DNA of 64,000 nt from BP-191 sp035940575 (lineage in GTDB: Bacteria > Actinomycetota > Actinomycetes > BP-191). The notes beneath the pieces are model-generated. The model searched no databases and was not told the origin of the DNA. It saw nothing but the letters and a program-made list of their open reading frames with translations. Where the stretch lies: contig DASZER010000012.1 of NCBI GenBank assembly GCA_035940575.1, positions 14,265-78,264 on the forward strand, in the 5' to 3' direction. A program made the translations under genes and the position numbers. Of this stretch, positions 8,487 to 16,112 are shown in pieces; position 1 is the stretch's first letter; each line of letters opens with the position of its first letter.

Positions 8487-9754
8487 CTGAGCCTCGCCGG
8501 GATGCCCGCCGTCACGAGCCACACCTCGTCGGACTCCGCCGCGATCGCGGCGTTGAGCCGCCCGAGCGCGTCGCGGAACGACCGCCCCGACGCCGTCGCG
8601 GGCACGACGCCCGAGCCGACCTCGTTGGAGACCGCGACCACCCGGCGGCGCGCCCGCCGCCACGCCCGCACCAGCGACTCGGCGTCGCCGCCGCCCGACA
8701 GCCACAGCGTCAGGCAGTCGACCAGCAGCGGCGGCCCCTCCTCGGCGAGCAGCGCGACCAGGTCCGGCTCCTCCACGGTCTGCCAGTGCGCGGGCCGCCG
8801 CGCGCGGTGCAGCGCGACGCGCTCGCCCCACTCCGGGTCGTCGCGCACGACCGCCGTGGCGGCGTAGACGACCGACGGCTCGGCCAGCAGGCGGCGCTCG
8901 GCCTCCACCGACTTCCCCGAACGCGCCCCGCCCAGCACGAGCACCCGCCGCGCCTGCTCGGGTGCCACGGCGGGGCCGGACAGGACGGTGCCGTCGGGAT
9001 GCACCTCGGCACCGTAGAGGGCGAGGCGGCGGGCGAGCTCGGGCAGGGGCGGGTTGGTGTCGCCCAGGTGCGTCGCGACGACCCGCGTGCCCTCGCGCAC
9101 CGCGCCGCTGCGCCGCAGCGCCGCGACCGCCTCCCCGAACGTCGTCAGGTCGAGGTGGTCGCCGCGGTGCCCGCGCCAGTCCCCGAACGTCTCCTCGAGC
9201 AGCACCACGTCGTACGGACCCTCGGGCACGACGCGCAGCGGCCCGGTGTCGGCGGCGTAGAGCAGCCGTCCCGTCGGCGCCGTCACGTCCCACAGCACGC
9301 ACTCGCCGGTGAGCGCGTCGCCGTGGTTCGCGGGCAGCGCGACGGCGGTGTACGCGCCCACGGTCACCGCGTCGCCGGCCGTCACCGCGCGCAGCGTCAC
9401 GGGCCCGCCCGGCTCGATCCAGTGCTCGTAGCGCGCGACCGCCTCGGGCGGTCCCGCCACGACCAGCGGCGACGAGCAGCGCGCCCACGACCGCCACAGC
9501 ATCGCCTCGGGCGCGGCGTGGTCGACGTGCGCGTGGGTCAGCAGCAGCAACGCCACCCGGTCCAGCGCGACGCCGTAGCGGCCCGCCGACGTCGGCACGT
9601 CGGGGCCGCAGTCGAGCAGCACCGCGTCGTCCACGAGCGCCGACGCGTGCGCCCGCACGACGCCCGCCGACCGCGCCCACTCGCACGACGCGCACCGGCA
9701 GAACGCGCTCGGCCACCCGGCCGCCGCGCCCGTCCCGAGCAGCGTCACCCTCAC
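8483..9754 (-). CDS. cobU: MBL-fold hydrolase fused to CobU (adenosylcobinamide kinase/guanylyltransferase)
   Basis: A 423-residue two-domain protein. Residues 1 to about 245 form a PhnP/PqqB-like MBL domain. It starts VTLLGTGAAAGWPS, has a small cysteine cluster CRCASC like the zinc knuckle of PhnP relatives, the THAHVDHAAPEA metal site, LPANHGD, LLYAADTG and ATHLGDTNPP. Residues from about 255 form CobU: P-loop LGGARSGKS, HRARRP (the His guanylylated in CobU is in this motif), LVDCLTLWL and NEVGSGVVP. CobU phosphorylates adenosylcobinamide and transfers GMP to it. The MBL domain may provide a missing phosphatase or phosphodiesterase step, which is inference. It is translationally coupled on both sides within the cobalamin unit. 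Confidence 0.88.
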   Translation of the reverse strand: MRVTLLGTGAAAGWPSAFCRCASCEWARSAGVVRAHASALVDDAVLLDCGPDVPTSAGRYGVALDRVALLLLTHAHVDHAAPEAMLWRSWARCSSPLVVAGPPEAVARYEHWIEPGGPVTLRAVTAGDAVTVGAYTAVALPANHGDALTGECVLWDVTAPTGRLLYAADTGPLRVVPEGPYDVVLLEETFGDWRGHRGDHLDLTTFGEAVAALRRSGAVREGTRVVATHLGDTNPPLPELARRLALYGAEVHPDGTVLSGPAVAPEQARRVLVLGGARSGKSVEAERRLLAEPSVVYAATAVVRDDPEWGERVALHRARRPAHWQTVEEPDLVALLAEEGPPLLVDCLTLWLSGGGDAESLVRAWRRARRRVVAVSNEVGSGVVPATASGRSFRDALGRLNAAIAAESDEVWLVTAGIPARLR

Positions 9755-10539
9755 GTGTACTCCGGCACCTCGCCGAACGCCGCCCGCCGCGCCGCGCGCC
9801 GCAGCGCGGCCAGGACGGGCCGTCCGACCGCGAGCAGGAGGACGACGTTGGAGACCGCGCGCACGAGGTCGAAGCCGAGCGACGACGACACGTGGAACGC
9901 CCAGAAGTGCGTGAGGTTCTCGGTCACCGAGTCGCCCGCGACGAACGCGAGGTTCGACGACGCGCTGATGCCGAACGGCCAGAACCACAGGTTGAGCACG
10001 AGTCCGTAGGCGAACGCGGACACGACGCCGTACGCGCACAGCACGGCGATCTCGGCGCGCGGGTGACGCGGCTTCGGCAGGAAGCCCGCGAACATCCCGA
10101 CCCACCCGCAGCCGAGCATCTGGAACGGCAGCCACGGCCCGACGCCCGCCGTCAGCAGGGCCGAGGCGAACAGCGTCACCGACCCGAGCACGAAGCCGAA
10201 CCCCGCCCCGAGCGCGTAGCCGCCGAGCACCACGAGGAAGAACACCAGCTCCACGCCCGCGCCGCCGCCGGGCAGCCGCAGCCCCGCCCCGAACGCCGCC
10301 AGCACGCCGAGCATCGCGACGGCCTTCGCATCGAGCGCGCCCTCGCTCAGCTCCGCGAACAGCACCGCGAGGATCAACGGCAGCAGCCCCACGAACAGCC
10401 ACGGCGCGTCGCCCGCGTGCGCGTTGCCCTCGGTGCCGGCCGGGTGCCCGAACAGCGGCCACACGTACGCCACCACGCCGACCAGCGACACGAGCGTCAG
10501 CGCGACGACCGAGCGCGGCCGCAGCGCGAGCGCGCTCAC
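9751..10539 (-). CDS. ECF transporter S component, probably for a corrinoid
   Basis: A 262-residue hydrophobic protein with six or more predicted helices (for example VVALTLVSLVGVVAYVW, LFVGLLPLILAVLFAEL, ELVFFLVVLGGYALGAGF). This is the pattern of an ECF substrate-binding membrane subunit. It lies between the ECF ATPase and the cobalamin-salvage enzymes and downstream of a cobalamin riboswitch, so the likely substrate is cobalamin or cobinamide. The assignment rests on context rather than on a substrate motif. Start GTG at 10539 and stop TGA both overlap neighbours by 4 nt. Confidence 0.8.
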   Translation of the reverse strand: MSALALRPRSVVALTLVSLVGVVAYVWPLFGHPAGTEGNAHAGDAPWLFVGLLPLILAVLFAELSEGALDAKAVAMLGVLAAFGAGLRLPGGGAGVELVFFLVVLGGYALGAGFGFVLGSVTLFASALLTAGVGPWLPFQMLGCGWVGMFAGFLPKPRHPRAEIAVLCAYGVVSAFAYGLVLNLWFWPFGISASSNLAFVAGDSVTENLTHFWAFHVSSSLGFDLVRAVSNVVLLLAVGRPVLAALRRAARRAAFGEVPEYT

Positions 10540-12125
10540 GACAGCGCCGCCTCGACCTCGCCGACGGTGAGCCACCCGCCGCCGAGCACCTTCGCGACCT
10601 GCGGCGCGAACGCCGGCGACTGGCGCACGACCTCGCGCGTCGGCCCGTCCGCCACGACCTCGCCGTCCGCGACGACGACCGTGCGGTCGGTCAGCTCGGC
10701 CGCGAGCTCCACGTCGTGCGTCGACAGCACCACCGCGTGACCTGACGTGGCGAGACGGCGGAGCAACGGCACCAGCCGCGTCTTGGCGGCGTAGTCGAGG
10801 CCGCGCGTCGGCTCGTCCAGCAGGACCAGCGGCGGCTCGCCGCCGAGGACGACGGCCAGCGCGAGCGCGAGGCGTTCGCCCTCGGACAGGTCGCTCGGGT
10901 GCCGGCCGGCGGGCAGCCACGGCGCGAGCCGGTCGAGCACCTTCGCGGTCGACCCCGCGGGCAGCCCCGCCTCGCGGTCGGCGCCCCGGCACTCGTCGGC
11001 GACGATCTCGCCGTAGAGCAGGCGGCCGGGGTCCTGCGGCACGAGCCCGACGAGCCGCGCCATCTCGCGGCCCGGCCGCCCGTGCGGCGCGACGCCGCCG
11101 ACGGTGACCGTGCCGGTCGCGGGCTTGCGCAGGCCGACGAGGTGCGAGAGCAGCGTCGTCTTGCCCGCGCCGTTGCGGCCCATCAGCGCGACGACCTCTC
11201 CGGCGCGCAGGTCGAGCGTCACGTCGCGCAGCGCGACGAGGTCGCCGTAGCGCGCGCCGAGGCCGTTCGTGGACGCGACGACGTCGCCGGGCGCCCTCTC
11301 GGGCGGCGCCGGCGGCGGCGCGAGGCGCAGCGACGTCGCGGCCCTGCGCGCGTCGCGGATCGACAGCGGCAGCGGCGTCCAGCCCGCGAGGCGGCCGAGG
11401 CGTACGACCGGCGGCGCGACCGGCGCGGTCGCCATCACCTCGGCGGGCGGGCCCGACACGACAGGCTCGCCGGGGCCCGCGAGCAGGACGACGCGGTCGG
11501 CGTACTGCACGACGCGTTCGAGCCGGTGCTCGGCGAGGACGACGGTGAGGCCGAGGTCGTGGACGAGGCGCTGCAGCGCGGCCAGCACGTCCTCGGCGGC
11601 CGGCGGGTCCAGCGCCGACGTCGGCTCGTCGAGGACGAGCACGCGCGGGTGCGCGGTGAGGACCGAGCCGACGGCGACGCGTTGCTGCTGGCCGGCGGAC
11701 AGCGAGGACAGCGCGCGGTTGCGCAGCTCGGCGAGGCCGAGCAGGTCGAGCACGTCCTCGACGCGACGGCGCATCGTGGCGGGGGAGAGGCCGAGGTTCT
11801 CCATCGCGTACGCAAGCTCGTCCTCGACGGTGTCCGTCACGAACCCCGCCGCCGGGTCCTGCCCCACGAACCCCACCAGGTCCGCCAGGTCGCGCGGCCG
11901 GTGCTCGCGCGTGTCGAGCCCGCCGACGGTGACGCGGCCGGAGAGCGTTCCTCCTGAGAAGTGGGGGACGAGGCCGTTGACCGCGCGCAGCAGCGTCGAC
12001 TTGCCGGAGCCGGTACGCCCCACGACGAGGCACAGCTCGCCCTCGCCGATCGTGAGGTCCACGTCGCGCAGCGCCGGGGCGTCCGCGCCCGGGTAGGCGA
12101 ACGTCACGCCGTCGAAGCGGATCAC
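10536..12125 (-). CDS. Fused ECF transporter ATPase (A-A' in one chain)
   Basis: A 529-residue protein with two ABC ATPase domains in tandem. Domain 1 has Walker A GRTGSGKST (about residues 36-44), signature LSAGQQQRVAVG and Walker B VLVLDEPTSALD. Domain 2, after a proline-rich linker near residue 270, has GRNGAGKTT, a divergent signature LSEGERLALAL and LVLLDEPTRGLD. It energises uptake with the T and S subunits encoded on either side. Fusion of EcfA and EcfA' is known in actinobacteria. The second signature lacks the usual S-G-G-Q, so one composite ATP site may be degenerate. Confidence 0.9.
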   Translation of the reverse strand: MIRFDGVTFAYPGADAPALRDVDLTIGEGELCLVVGRTGSGKSTLLRAVNGLVPHFSGGTLSGRVTVGGLDTREHRPRDLADLVGFVGQDPAAGFVTDTVEDELAYAMENLGLSPATMRRRVEDVLDLLGLAELRNRALSSLSAGQQQRVAVGSVLTAHPRVLVLDEPTSALDPPAAEDVLAALQRLVHDLGLTVVLAEHRLERVVQYADRVVLLAGPGEPVVSGPPAEVMATAPVAPPVVRLGRLAGWTPLPLSIRDARRAATSLRLAPPPAPPERAPGDVVASTNGLGARYGDLVALRDVTLDLRAGEVVALMGRNGAGKTTLLSHLVGLRKPATGTVTVGGVAPHGRPGREMARLVGLVPQDPGRLLYGEIVADECRGADREAGLPAGSTAKVLDRLAPWLPAGRHPSDLSEGERLALALAVVLGGEPPLVLLDEPTRGLDYAAKTRLVPLLRRLATSGHAVVLSTHDVELAAELTDRTVVVADGEVVADGPTREVVRQSPAFAPQVAKVLGGGWLTVGEVEAALS

Positions 12126-13201
12126 GCCGGCACCGTACGCAACGCCATCCGCGGCACGCTGGCCGGCGGCCGGGGCGCGACGAACGCCGGCGCCAGCGCC
12201 GCGACGATGCCCGCCACGGCGAGCAGCGGGACGGCCGGCCAGGCGAGCGGGTTCGTGGACGGGTGCAACGCCGTGTCGTCGGCGAGCGACAGCACGACCG
12301 GCGCGACGAGCCCCGCCGCGACGACCACCCACTCGGGCCAGCGCCACACGTCGGGGCGGTAGCGCGAGCGGCCGCTGCGCCGCGACCCGAGCACCAGCGA
12401 CCCGGCGAGCAGCAGCGCGCCGAGCGCCATCGCGGGGAAGCCGAGCGGCGCGGGCGCCGTCGAGTCGAGCAGGCCGTACGTGCCCACGGACACGGCGAGC
12501 AGCCCGCCGAACATCGCCGCCGCCGCGCCCCGCGACGCGCCGCCGGTGGAGCGGCCGTAGCCGCGCGCGTCCATCGACGCGGCGAGCGCGACCGAGCGGG
12601 TGAGCGCGCCTTCGAGGACCGGGATCACGACGCCCTTGAGGCCCGCGGGCCCGCGCACCGCGCGGCCGCGCAGCCGGCGCGCCTCGCGTACCGCCTGCGC
12701 CGAGACGAGCGCCTGCGGCGCGAAGCTCAGTGCCACCGTGACCGCGACGCCCGCCTCGTACAGCGCGCCGGGCAGCGCGCGCAGGAGGCGGTACGGGCTC
12801 GCGAGCGCGTTGGCCGCGCCGACGCAGGCGAGCAGCACGCCCAGGCGCAGGCCGTCGTACACCTGCGCCACGACCGCCTCGGCCGTCACGGGGCCGCCGA
12901 GGCGGATGCCCGCGAGCCACCGAGGCGCGGGGACGCTCGGCAGCGTGAACAGCACGTGGCCGGGCAGCGGCTGGCCGAACACCACCTGGATCGCCATGCG
13001 GATCGCGAGCACGAACAGGCCGAGCTTGAGGAACGTCCCGTACGCCCTGCTCCACGGCGCGTCGCCGCGGCGCGCCGCGACGACGTAGCCCGCGACGCCG
13101 ACGACGAGCAGCAGCAGCACGGGGTTGGTGGTGCGGGTCGCGGCGACGCCGAGGCCGACGGCCCAGAGCCACCACGCGCCGGGGTGGAGGTGGCGTGGCA
13201 T
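12122..13201 (-). CDS. ECF transporter T component (CbiQ/EcfT family)
   Basis: A 359-residue membrane scaffold subunit. N-terminal helices (WWLWAVGLGVAATRTTNPV, LLLLVVGVAGYVVAARR) lead to the coupling region with EARRLRGRAV and the diagnostic ASMDARGYGRS, the Ala-Arg-Gly-type motif that contacts the ATPases. Further C-terminal helices follow. The length exceeds a minimal EcfT because of extra terminal helices, as in many actinobacterial homologues. ATG at 13201 overlaps the stop of the DUF4430 gene; its TGA overlaps the ATPase start. Confidence 0.88.
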   Translation of the reverse strand: MPRHLHPGAWWLWAVGLGVAATRTTNPVLLLLVVGVAGYVVAARRGDAPWSRAYGTFLKLGLFVLAIRMAIQVVFGQPLPGHVLFTLPSVPAPRWLAGIRLGGPVTAEAVVAQVYDGLRLGVLLACVGAANALASPYRLLRALPGALYEAGVAVTVALSFAPQALVSAQAVREARRLRGRAVRGPAGLKGVVIPVLEGALTRSVALAASMDARGYGRSTGGASRGAAAAMFGGLLAVSVGTYGLLDSTAPAPLGFPAMALGALLLAGSLVLGSRRSGRSRYRPDVWRWPEWVVVAAGLVAPVVLSLADDTALHPSTNPLAWPAVPLLAVAGIVAALAPAFVAPRPPASVPRMALRTVPA

Positions 13202-14070
13202 CAGGGGGCGCGCCTCGCGCGGTACGCGCCCGCCCCGATCAGCGCGGCCGCGAGCAGCACGCCGGCGACGGCACCCCAGGGGAGCTCGCTCTCGTTCCCT
13301 GGGAACGCAGGGAGCGCCTCGCCCTCGCCGCTCACGTCATCCGGCCCGTCCGTCCCGTCCGTCCCGGAGGCGGCGGGCGTGGTGGACGCGGCCGTGGCGG
13401 TGCCGGACACGCTGCCCGCCGCGCTCGCCGTCGGGCGGCCCGTCGTTCCTGGGGTCGTCCCGGGCCCGGTCGCCGTCGCCCCCGGAGGTGCGGCCGTCGC
13501 GCCGCCGGTCGCCCCCGCACGTCCGGTCCCCGCCGTCCCCGCCGGAGCCGCCGTGCGCGTCGCGCCGGGCGTCGCGCGCGGCGGTGCCGTCGGCGGGCGG
13601 GTCGTGGGCGCGGGGTACGACGGGTTCGCGCGCGGCGCGCGCTTCGTCTCGAACTCGTGGTACCTGAACCCGATCGGGTCGGGGTGCCCGTCCCTGTCCG
13701 CGTCGCGGACGGTGTAGGAGTCCACGCCCAGCGACGAGTACGTCCACCTCCCGTCCACCCACAGCCACAGCGACCAGTACGGCTCCGTGCCGTGGTCGCC
13801 GCAGCCCGACTCGGGGTAGCCGTCGATCGCGCAGAGGAAGTTGCCCCGGTAGCGCGGCGCGGGCGCGCCGATCGCCGACGCGCGCGCGGCCAGCACCTCG
13901 GCGGCCGTGCCCGAGGACGAGACGCACGTGGTGTTCGGCGACGACGAGGGCGCGCCGCCGAGGGTGCCGTAGTCGACGACCACCCTGACGCACTCCGCCG
14001 CCGACGCCGCCGGCAGCGGCAGGGCCCACAGCCCCGCCGCCGCCAGAACCGCGCCGAACGCCGTACGCAC
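13201..14070 (-). CDS. Membrane-anchored DUF4430 (transcobalamin beta-domain-like) protein
   Basis: A 289-residue exported protein. It has a signal peptide (1 to about 25, ending ASAAEC) and a globular domain of about 27-140, starting VRVVVDYGTLGG. That domain holds several cysteines (NTTCVS, NFLCAIDGYPESGCG) and the aromatic strip YWSLWLWVDGRWTYSSLG. A long Thr/Ala/Pro/Gly-rich stalk (about 155-255) follows, then a C-terminal membrane helix (WGAVAGVLLAAALIGAG) with a basic tail. The YWS...WTYS pattern is that of DUF4430, related to the C-terminal domain of eukaryotic transcobalamin/intrinsic factor. In this riboswitch unit a role in surface corrinoid capture is inferred. Its start overlaps the stop of the alpha-toroid gene by one base (TAGTG). 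Confidence 0.75.
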   Translation of the reverse strand: MRTAFGAVLAAAGLWALPLPAASAAECVRVVVDYGTLGGAPSSSPNTTCVSSSGTAAEVLAARASAIGAPAPRYRGNFLCAIDGYPESGCGDHGTEPYWSLWLWVDGRWTYSSLGVDSYTVRDADRDGHPDPIGFRYHEFETKRAPRANPSYPAPTTRPPTAPPRATPGATRTAAPAGTAGTGRAGATGGATAAPPGATATGPGTTPGTTGRPTASAAGSVSGTATAASTTPAASGTDGTDGPDDVSGEGEALPAFPGNESELPWGAVAGVLLAAALIGAGAYRARRAP

Positions 14071-15341
14071 TAGCGCACCGCCCTCCGGCGCGCCCACGTC
14101 GCGCCGCCCATCGCGAGGACGCCGTAGCCGACGAGCCCGAGCCCGAAGACCACCTGGCCCGTCGCGTCCCACGGCTTCTCACCGACGCCGCCCGTGGCGG
14201 GCAGCTCCGGCACCGGCGCGGGCCGTACGACGCGCGTCGGCGCCGCGGACGGCGTGACCGACGGCACCGGGGCCGCGGTCGGCGCGACCGTCGCGCTCGG
14301 CGTCGCGACCGGCGCGGCGGGCAGCAGGGGAAGCGTGCTCGCCAGCGTCGCCTGCTGGATCGGGTACGGCTTGCCCATCAGCGCGGGGACCGCCTGCGCG
14401 GTCGCGAACGCGTTCGCCTTGAGCGGCGACCCGGGCTGGAACGCCAGCGCCCCCGCCGTCGCTGCGGGCGGGTTGCCGAGCTGGAGCGAGAGCAGGAAGT
14501 CGTACGGCGTGCCGTCCGGAGCCGCCCAGTCGCCGAGGTCCTCGCCGAGCGCGATGAGCGCCTGGATCGCGAGCGCGGTCGAGTTGGCGTCGGAGTCGAA
14601 GCCCGGGACGAACGCGAAGCCGCCGTCGTCGTTCTGCGCCTCGGCCAGGAAGTCCAGCGCGTCGTGCGCCGGCGTCTCGCCCAGCGCGACGAGCGCCTGC
14701 GTGGCGAGCGCGGTGCCGTTGCTGTCCTCGCCGACGAACGTGTTGAAGTCGAACGCCGGGCACTCCGCGCCCTCCGGGCGGTTGCCCATCCAGCCGCCGT
14801 CGGAGCACTGCTCGCCGACGAGCCACGCCACCGCGTCGGCGTCGGTCGTGCCCGCCGCGTCGAGGGCGAGCAGGGCGAGCGCCTGGCGGTACGTGCCGTC
14901 GTACGTCGCGTCCTGCGACCCGAACAGCCCCGCGTCGTCGCCGGTCGTCCGCTTCGTCGCGAGCAGCCGCGTGACGAGCGACGACGTGTCGAGGCCGCGC
15001 GCCTCGCCGACGAGGATCAGCAGCGCCAGCGCGCCGGGCACGTCGTCGGCGTCGGGGGACACGAACTCCTCGACGTGCGCGAACAGGTACGACGTCGCCT
15101 CGGCCGCCTGCGCCTCGCCGACCTCGGCGGCGACGAGCGCGAGGACGGCGTAGGCCGTCGTGCTGTAGTCGGCACCGCCGAGCGACGGGACGTAGCCCGT
15201 CGGGTCCATGGTGCGGCCGAGCCAGCCGGCCGCGTACGTGCCTGCGGTCTCCGGCGCGATCTCCGCGCGCGCGGTGCCGGCGAGCATGCCCGTGAGCGCG
15301 AGTCCCGCGCCGAGCGTGGTGAGGAGCGAGCGACGGAGCAC
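14070..15341 (-). CDS. Sortase-anchored alpha-toroid (prenyltransferase/squalene-oxidase repeat) protein, transcobalamin alpha-domain-like
   Basis: First gene of the cobalamin unit, 423 residues. A signal peptide covers 1-26 (ending GTARAE). Residues about 30-325 form repeated helical pairs with QxxDGG-type turns (EQCSDGGWMG, AQNDDGGFAF) and recurring STALAIQALIALGE-like helices, the alpha6-alpha6 toroid of prenyltransferase/squalene-oxidase repeats. The same fold forms the alpha domain of transcobalamin and intrinsic factor. A Pro/Ala/Thr stalk leads to LPATG (380-384), a hydrophobic helix and a basic tail WARRRAVR, a sortase cell-wall signal. GTG start at 15341. No cyclase DxDD motif was noticed, so an enzymatic role is unlikely. 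Corrinoid binding is inferred. Confidence 0.78.
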   Translation of the reverse strand: MLRRSLLTTLGAGLALTGMLAGTARAEIAPETAGTYAAGWLGRTMDPTGYVPSLGGADYSTTAYAVLALVAAEVGEAQAAEATSYLFAHVEEFVSPDADDVPGALALLILVGEARGLDTSSLVTRLLATKRTTGDDAGLFGSQDATYDGTYRQALALLALDAAGTTDADAVAWLVGEQCSDGGWMGNRPEGAECPAFDFNTFVGEDSNGTALATQALVALGETPAHDALDFLAEAQNDDGGFAFVPGFDSDANSTALAIQALIALGEDLGDWAAPDGTPYDFLLSLQLGNPPAATAGALAFQPGSPLKANAFATAQAVPALMGKPYPIQQATLASTLPLLPAAPVATPSATVAPTAAPVPSVTPSAAPTRVVRPAPVPELPATGGVGEKPWDATGQVVFGLGLVGYGVLAMGGATWARRRAVR

Positions 15342-15394
15342 CCGTGTGTCCCTTCCGAGTCGGTACGGAGCAGCCGACCCGGGGAGAACGACGA

Positions 15395-15425
15395 CGCCCC
15401 CGGCGCACGCGTGCGCGAGGGGGCG
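15395..15425 (-). terminator. Hairpin overlapping the B12 box: likely attenuator of the cobalamin unit
   Basis: CGCCCCC (15395-15401) pairs with GGGGGCG (15419-15425), with an inner GCGCAC/GTGCGC stem. On the minus-strand transcript its 5' arm includes the last bases of the B12 box (ACCGCCC, ending at 15421). Ligand-stabilised aptamer and full hairpin therefore compete for the same bases. No U-run follows, as is common in actinobacteria, so termination versus sequestration is undecided. Confidence 0.55.
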
Positions 15426-15592
15426 GTATCGGGCTTTCGACCCGGGCTCCTGCCCCGCATTCCACGACGGTTGTCAGTGGAGCCAATGCGCCGTCCGCGG
15501 GCGTTCCGGCTCGCCGCCGTGTCACGGACACGGGGCCTACGGTTGCGGGTCAGCGCCGGACTTGGACCGGCTTCCCCCGCGGGAGACGCGCG
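15419..15592 (-). promoter_or_regulatory. Cobalamin riboswitch
   Basis: Reading the minus strand from about 15592: GGGGAAGCCGG at the P3/P4 region, then a paired GGTCCAAGTCC segment, then GCTGACCCGCAACCGTA, which matches the conserved core (consensus GGGAA..GGT..AATCC..CTG.CCCGCAACTGTA). A variable arm follows with TCCACTGACAACC, then the B12 box AAGCCCGATACCGCCC (minus strand, 15436-15421). It lies about 80 nt before the GTG of the alpha-toroid gene. It should repress the eight-gene cobalamin unit when adenosylcobalamin is plentiful. Confidence 0.9.
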
Positions 15593-15628
15593 ATGTGGAG
15601 TTGTCGCGGCGACAGTACACCGCTCGCG

Positions 15629-15634
15629 TAGCCT
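15629..15634 (+). promoter_or_regulatory. -10 element (TAGCCT) of a leaderless transcript
   Basis: TAGCCT lies 8 nt before the ATG at 15643 and there is no ribosome site between them. This places the transcription start at or next to the start codon. A divergent TACTGT (minus strand, 15617-15612) could serve the riboswitch transcript. Confidence 0.45.
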
Positions 15635-15642
15635 CCGTCGGT

Positions 15643-15822
15643 ATGGCCTGGAAGTGGACGTACGACACCGGCGGCGAGAGCGGCGAGCTCCCCTCGCAGG
15701 CGGACGCGGAGGCGTGGCTCGGGGAGGCGTGGCGCGACCTGCTCGACTCGGGCGTCAAGGCCGTGACCCTGCGCGAGGACGACAGGGACGTGTACGGCCC
15801 GATGAGCCTCGAACCGGCCTAG
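15643..15822 (+). CDS. Small conserved-looking acidic protein
   Basis: A 59-residue soluble protein, MAWKWTYDTGGESGEL, then a helix QADAEAWLGEAWRDLL and a strand VKAVTLREDDRDVYGPMSL. The compact beta-alpha-beta layout and regular third-position GC suggest a real gene. No family name comes to mind. The start follows a leaderless -10 element. Its TAG shares the bases CTAG with the stop of the convergent gene at 15819. Confidence 0.65.
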   Translation: MAWKWTYDTGGESGELPSQADAEAWLGEAWRDLLDSGVKAVTLREDDRDVYGPMSLEPA

Positions 15823-16112
15823 CGCTGCAGCAGCACCGCGAGCAGCACGGCCGCCCAGAGCAGCGCGCCGAGCGCGGTCATGGCCCGCGACGGGCGGGTG
15901 AACGGCGTCCTCCGCTCGCGGGGCACGGCGAGCACGTACGACGCGTGCACCGCCGCCCACACGATCGCGAGCGAGCCGACGACGTTGAGCGGCGTCGGCA
16001 GCCAGACGTAGCCGACCCACCCGCCGCCGAACGCGTACGCCACCAGCAGCGACAGGGCGACCAGCGCGACGCCGAACGCCCCGCCGAGCACGCCGCGTGC
16101 CGCGCGGCTCAT
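15819..16112 (-). CDS. Small integral membrane protein
   Basis: 97 residues with three hydrophobic helices: GGAFGVALVALSLLVAYAF, PLNVVGSLAIVWAAVHASYV and MTALGALLWAAVLLAVLL. A basic loop PRERRTPFTRPSR lies between the second and third. It is downstream of, and overlaps by 4 nt, the DUF3043 membrane gene, so nadA, DUF3043 and this gene probably form one operon. Function unknown. Confidence 0.65.
   Translation of the reverse strand: MSRAARGVLGGAFGVALVALSLLVAYAFGGGWVGYVWLPTPLNVVGSLAIVWAAVHASYVLAVPRERRTPFTRPSRAMTALGALLWAAVLLAVLLQR

Noticed and set aside
13201..15341. Hopanoid/squalene cyclase or prenyltransferase role for the repeat protein
   Set aside because: It is exported, wall-anchored and under a B12 riboswitch, and no DxDD-type catalytic motif was noticed; a binding function fits better.
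15473..15481. TTGTCAGTG, an exact RecA-NDp half site
   Set aside because: It lies inside the cobalamin riboswitch core on the opposite strand and has no TANNNT eight bases further on.
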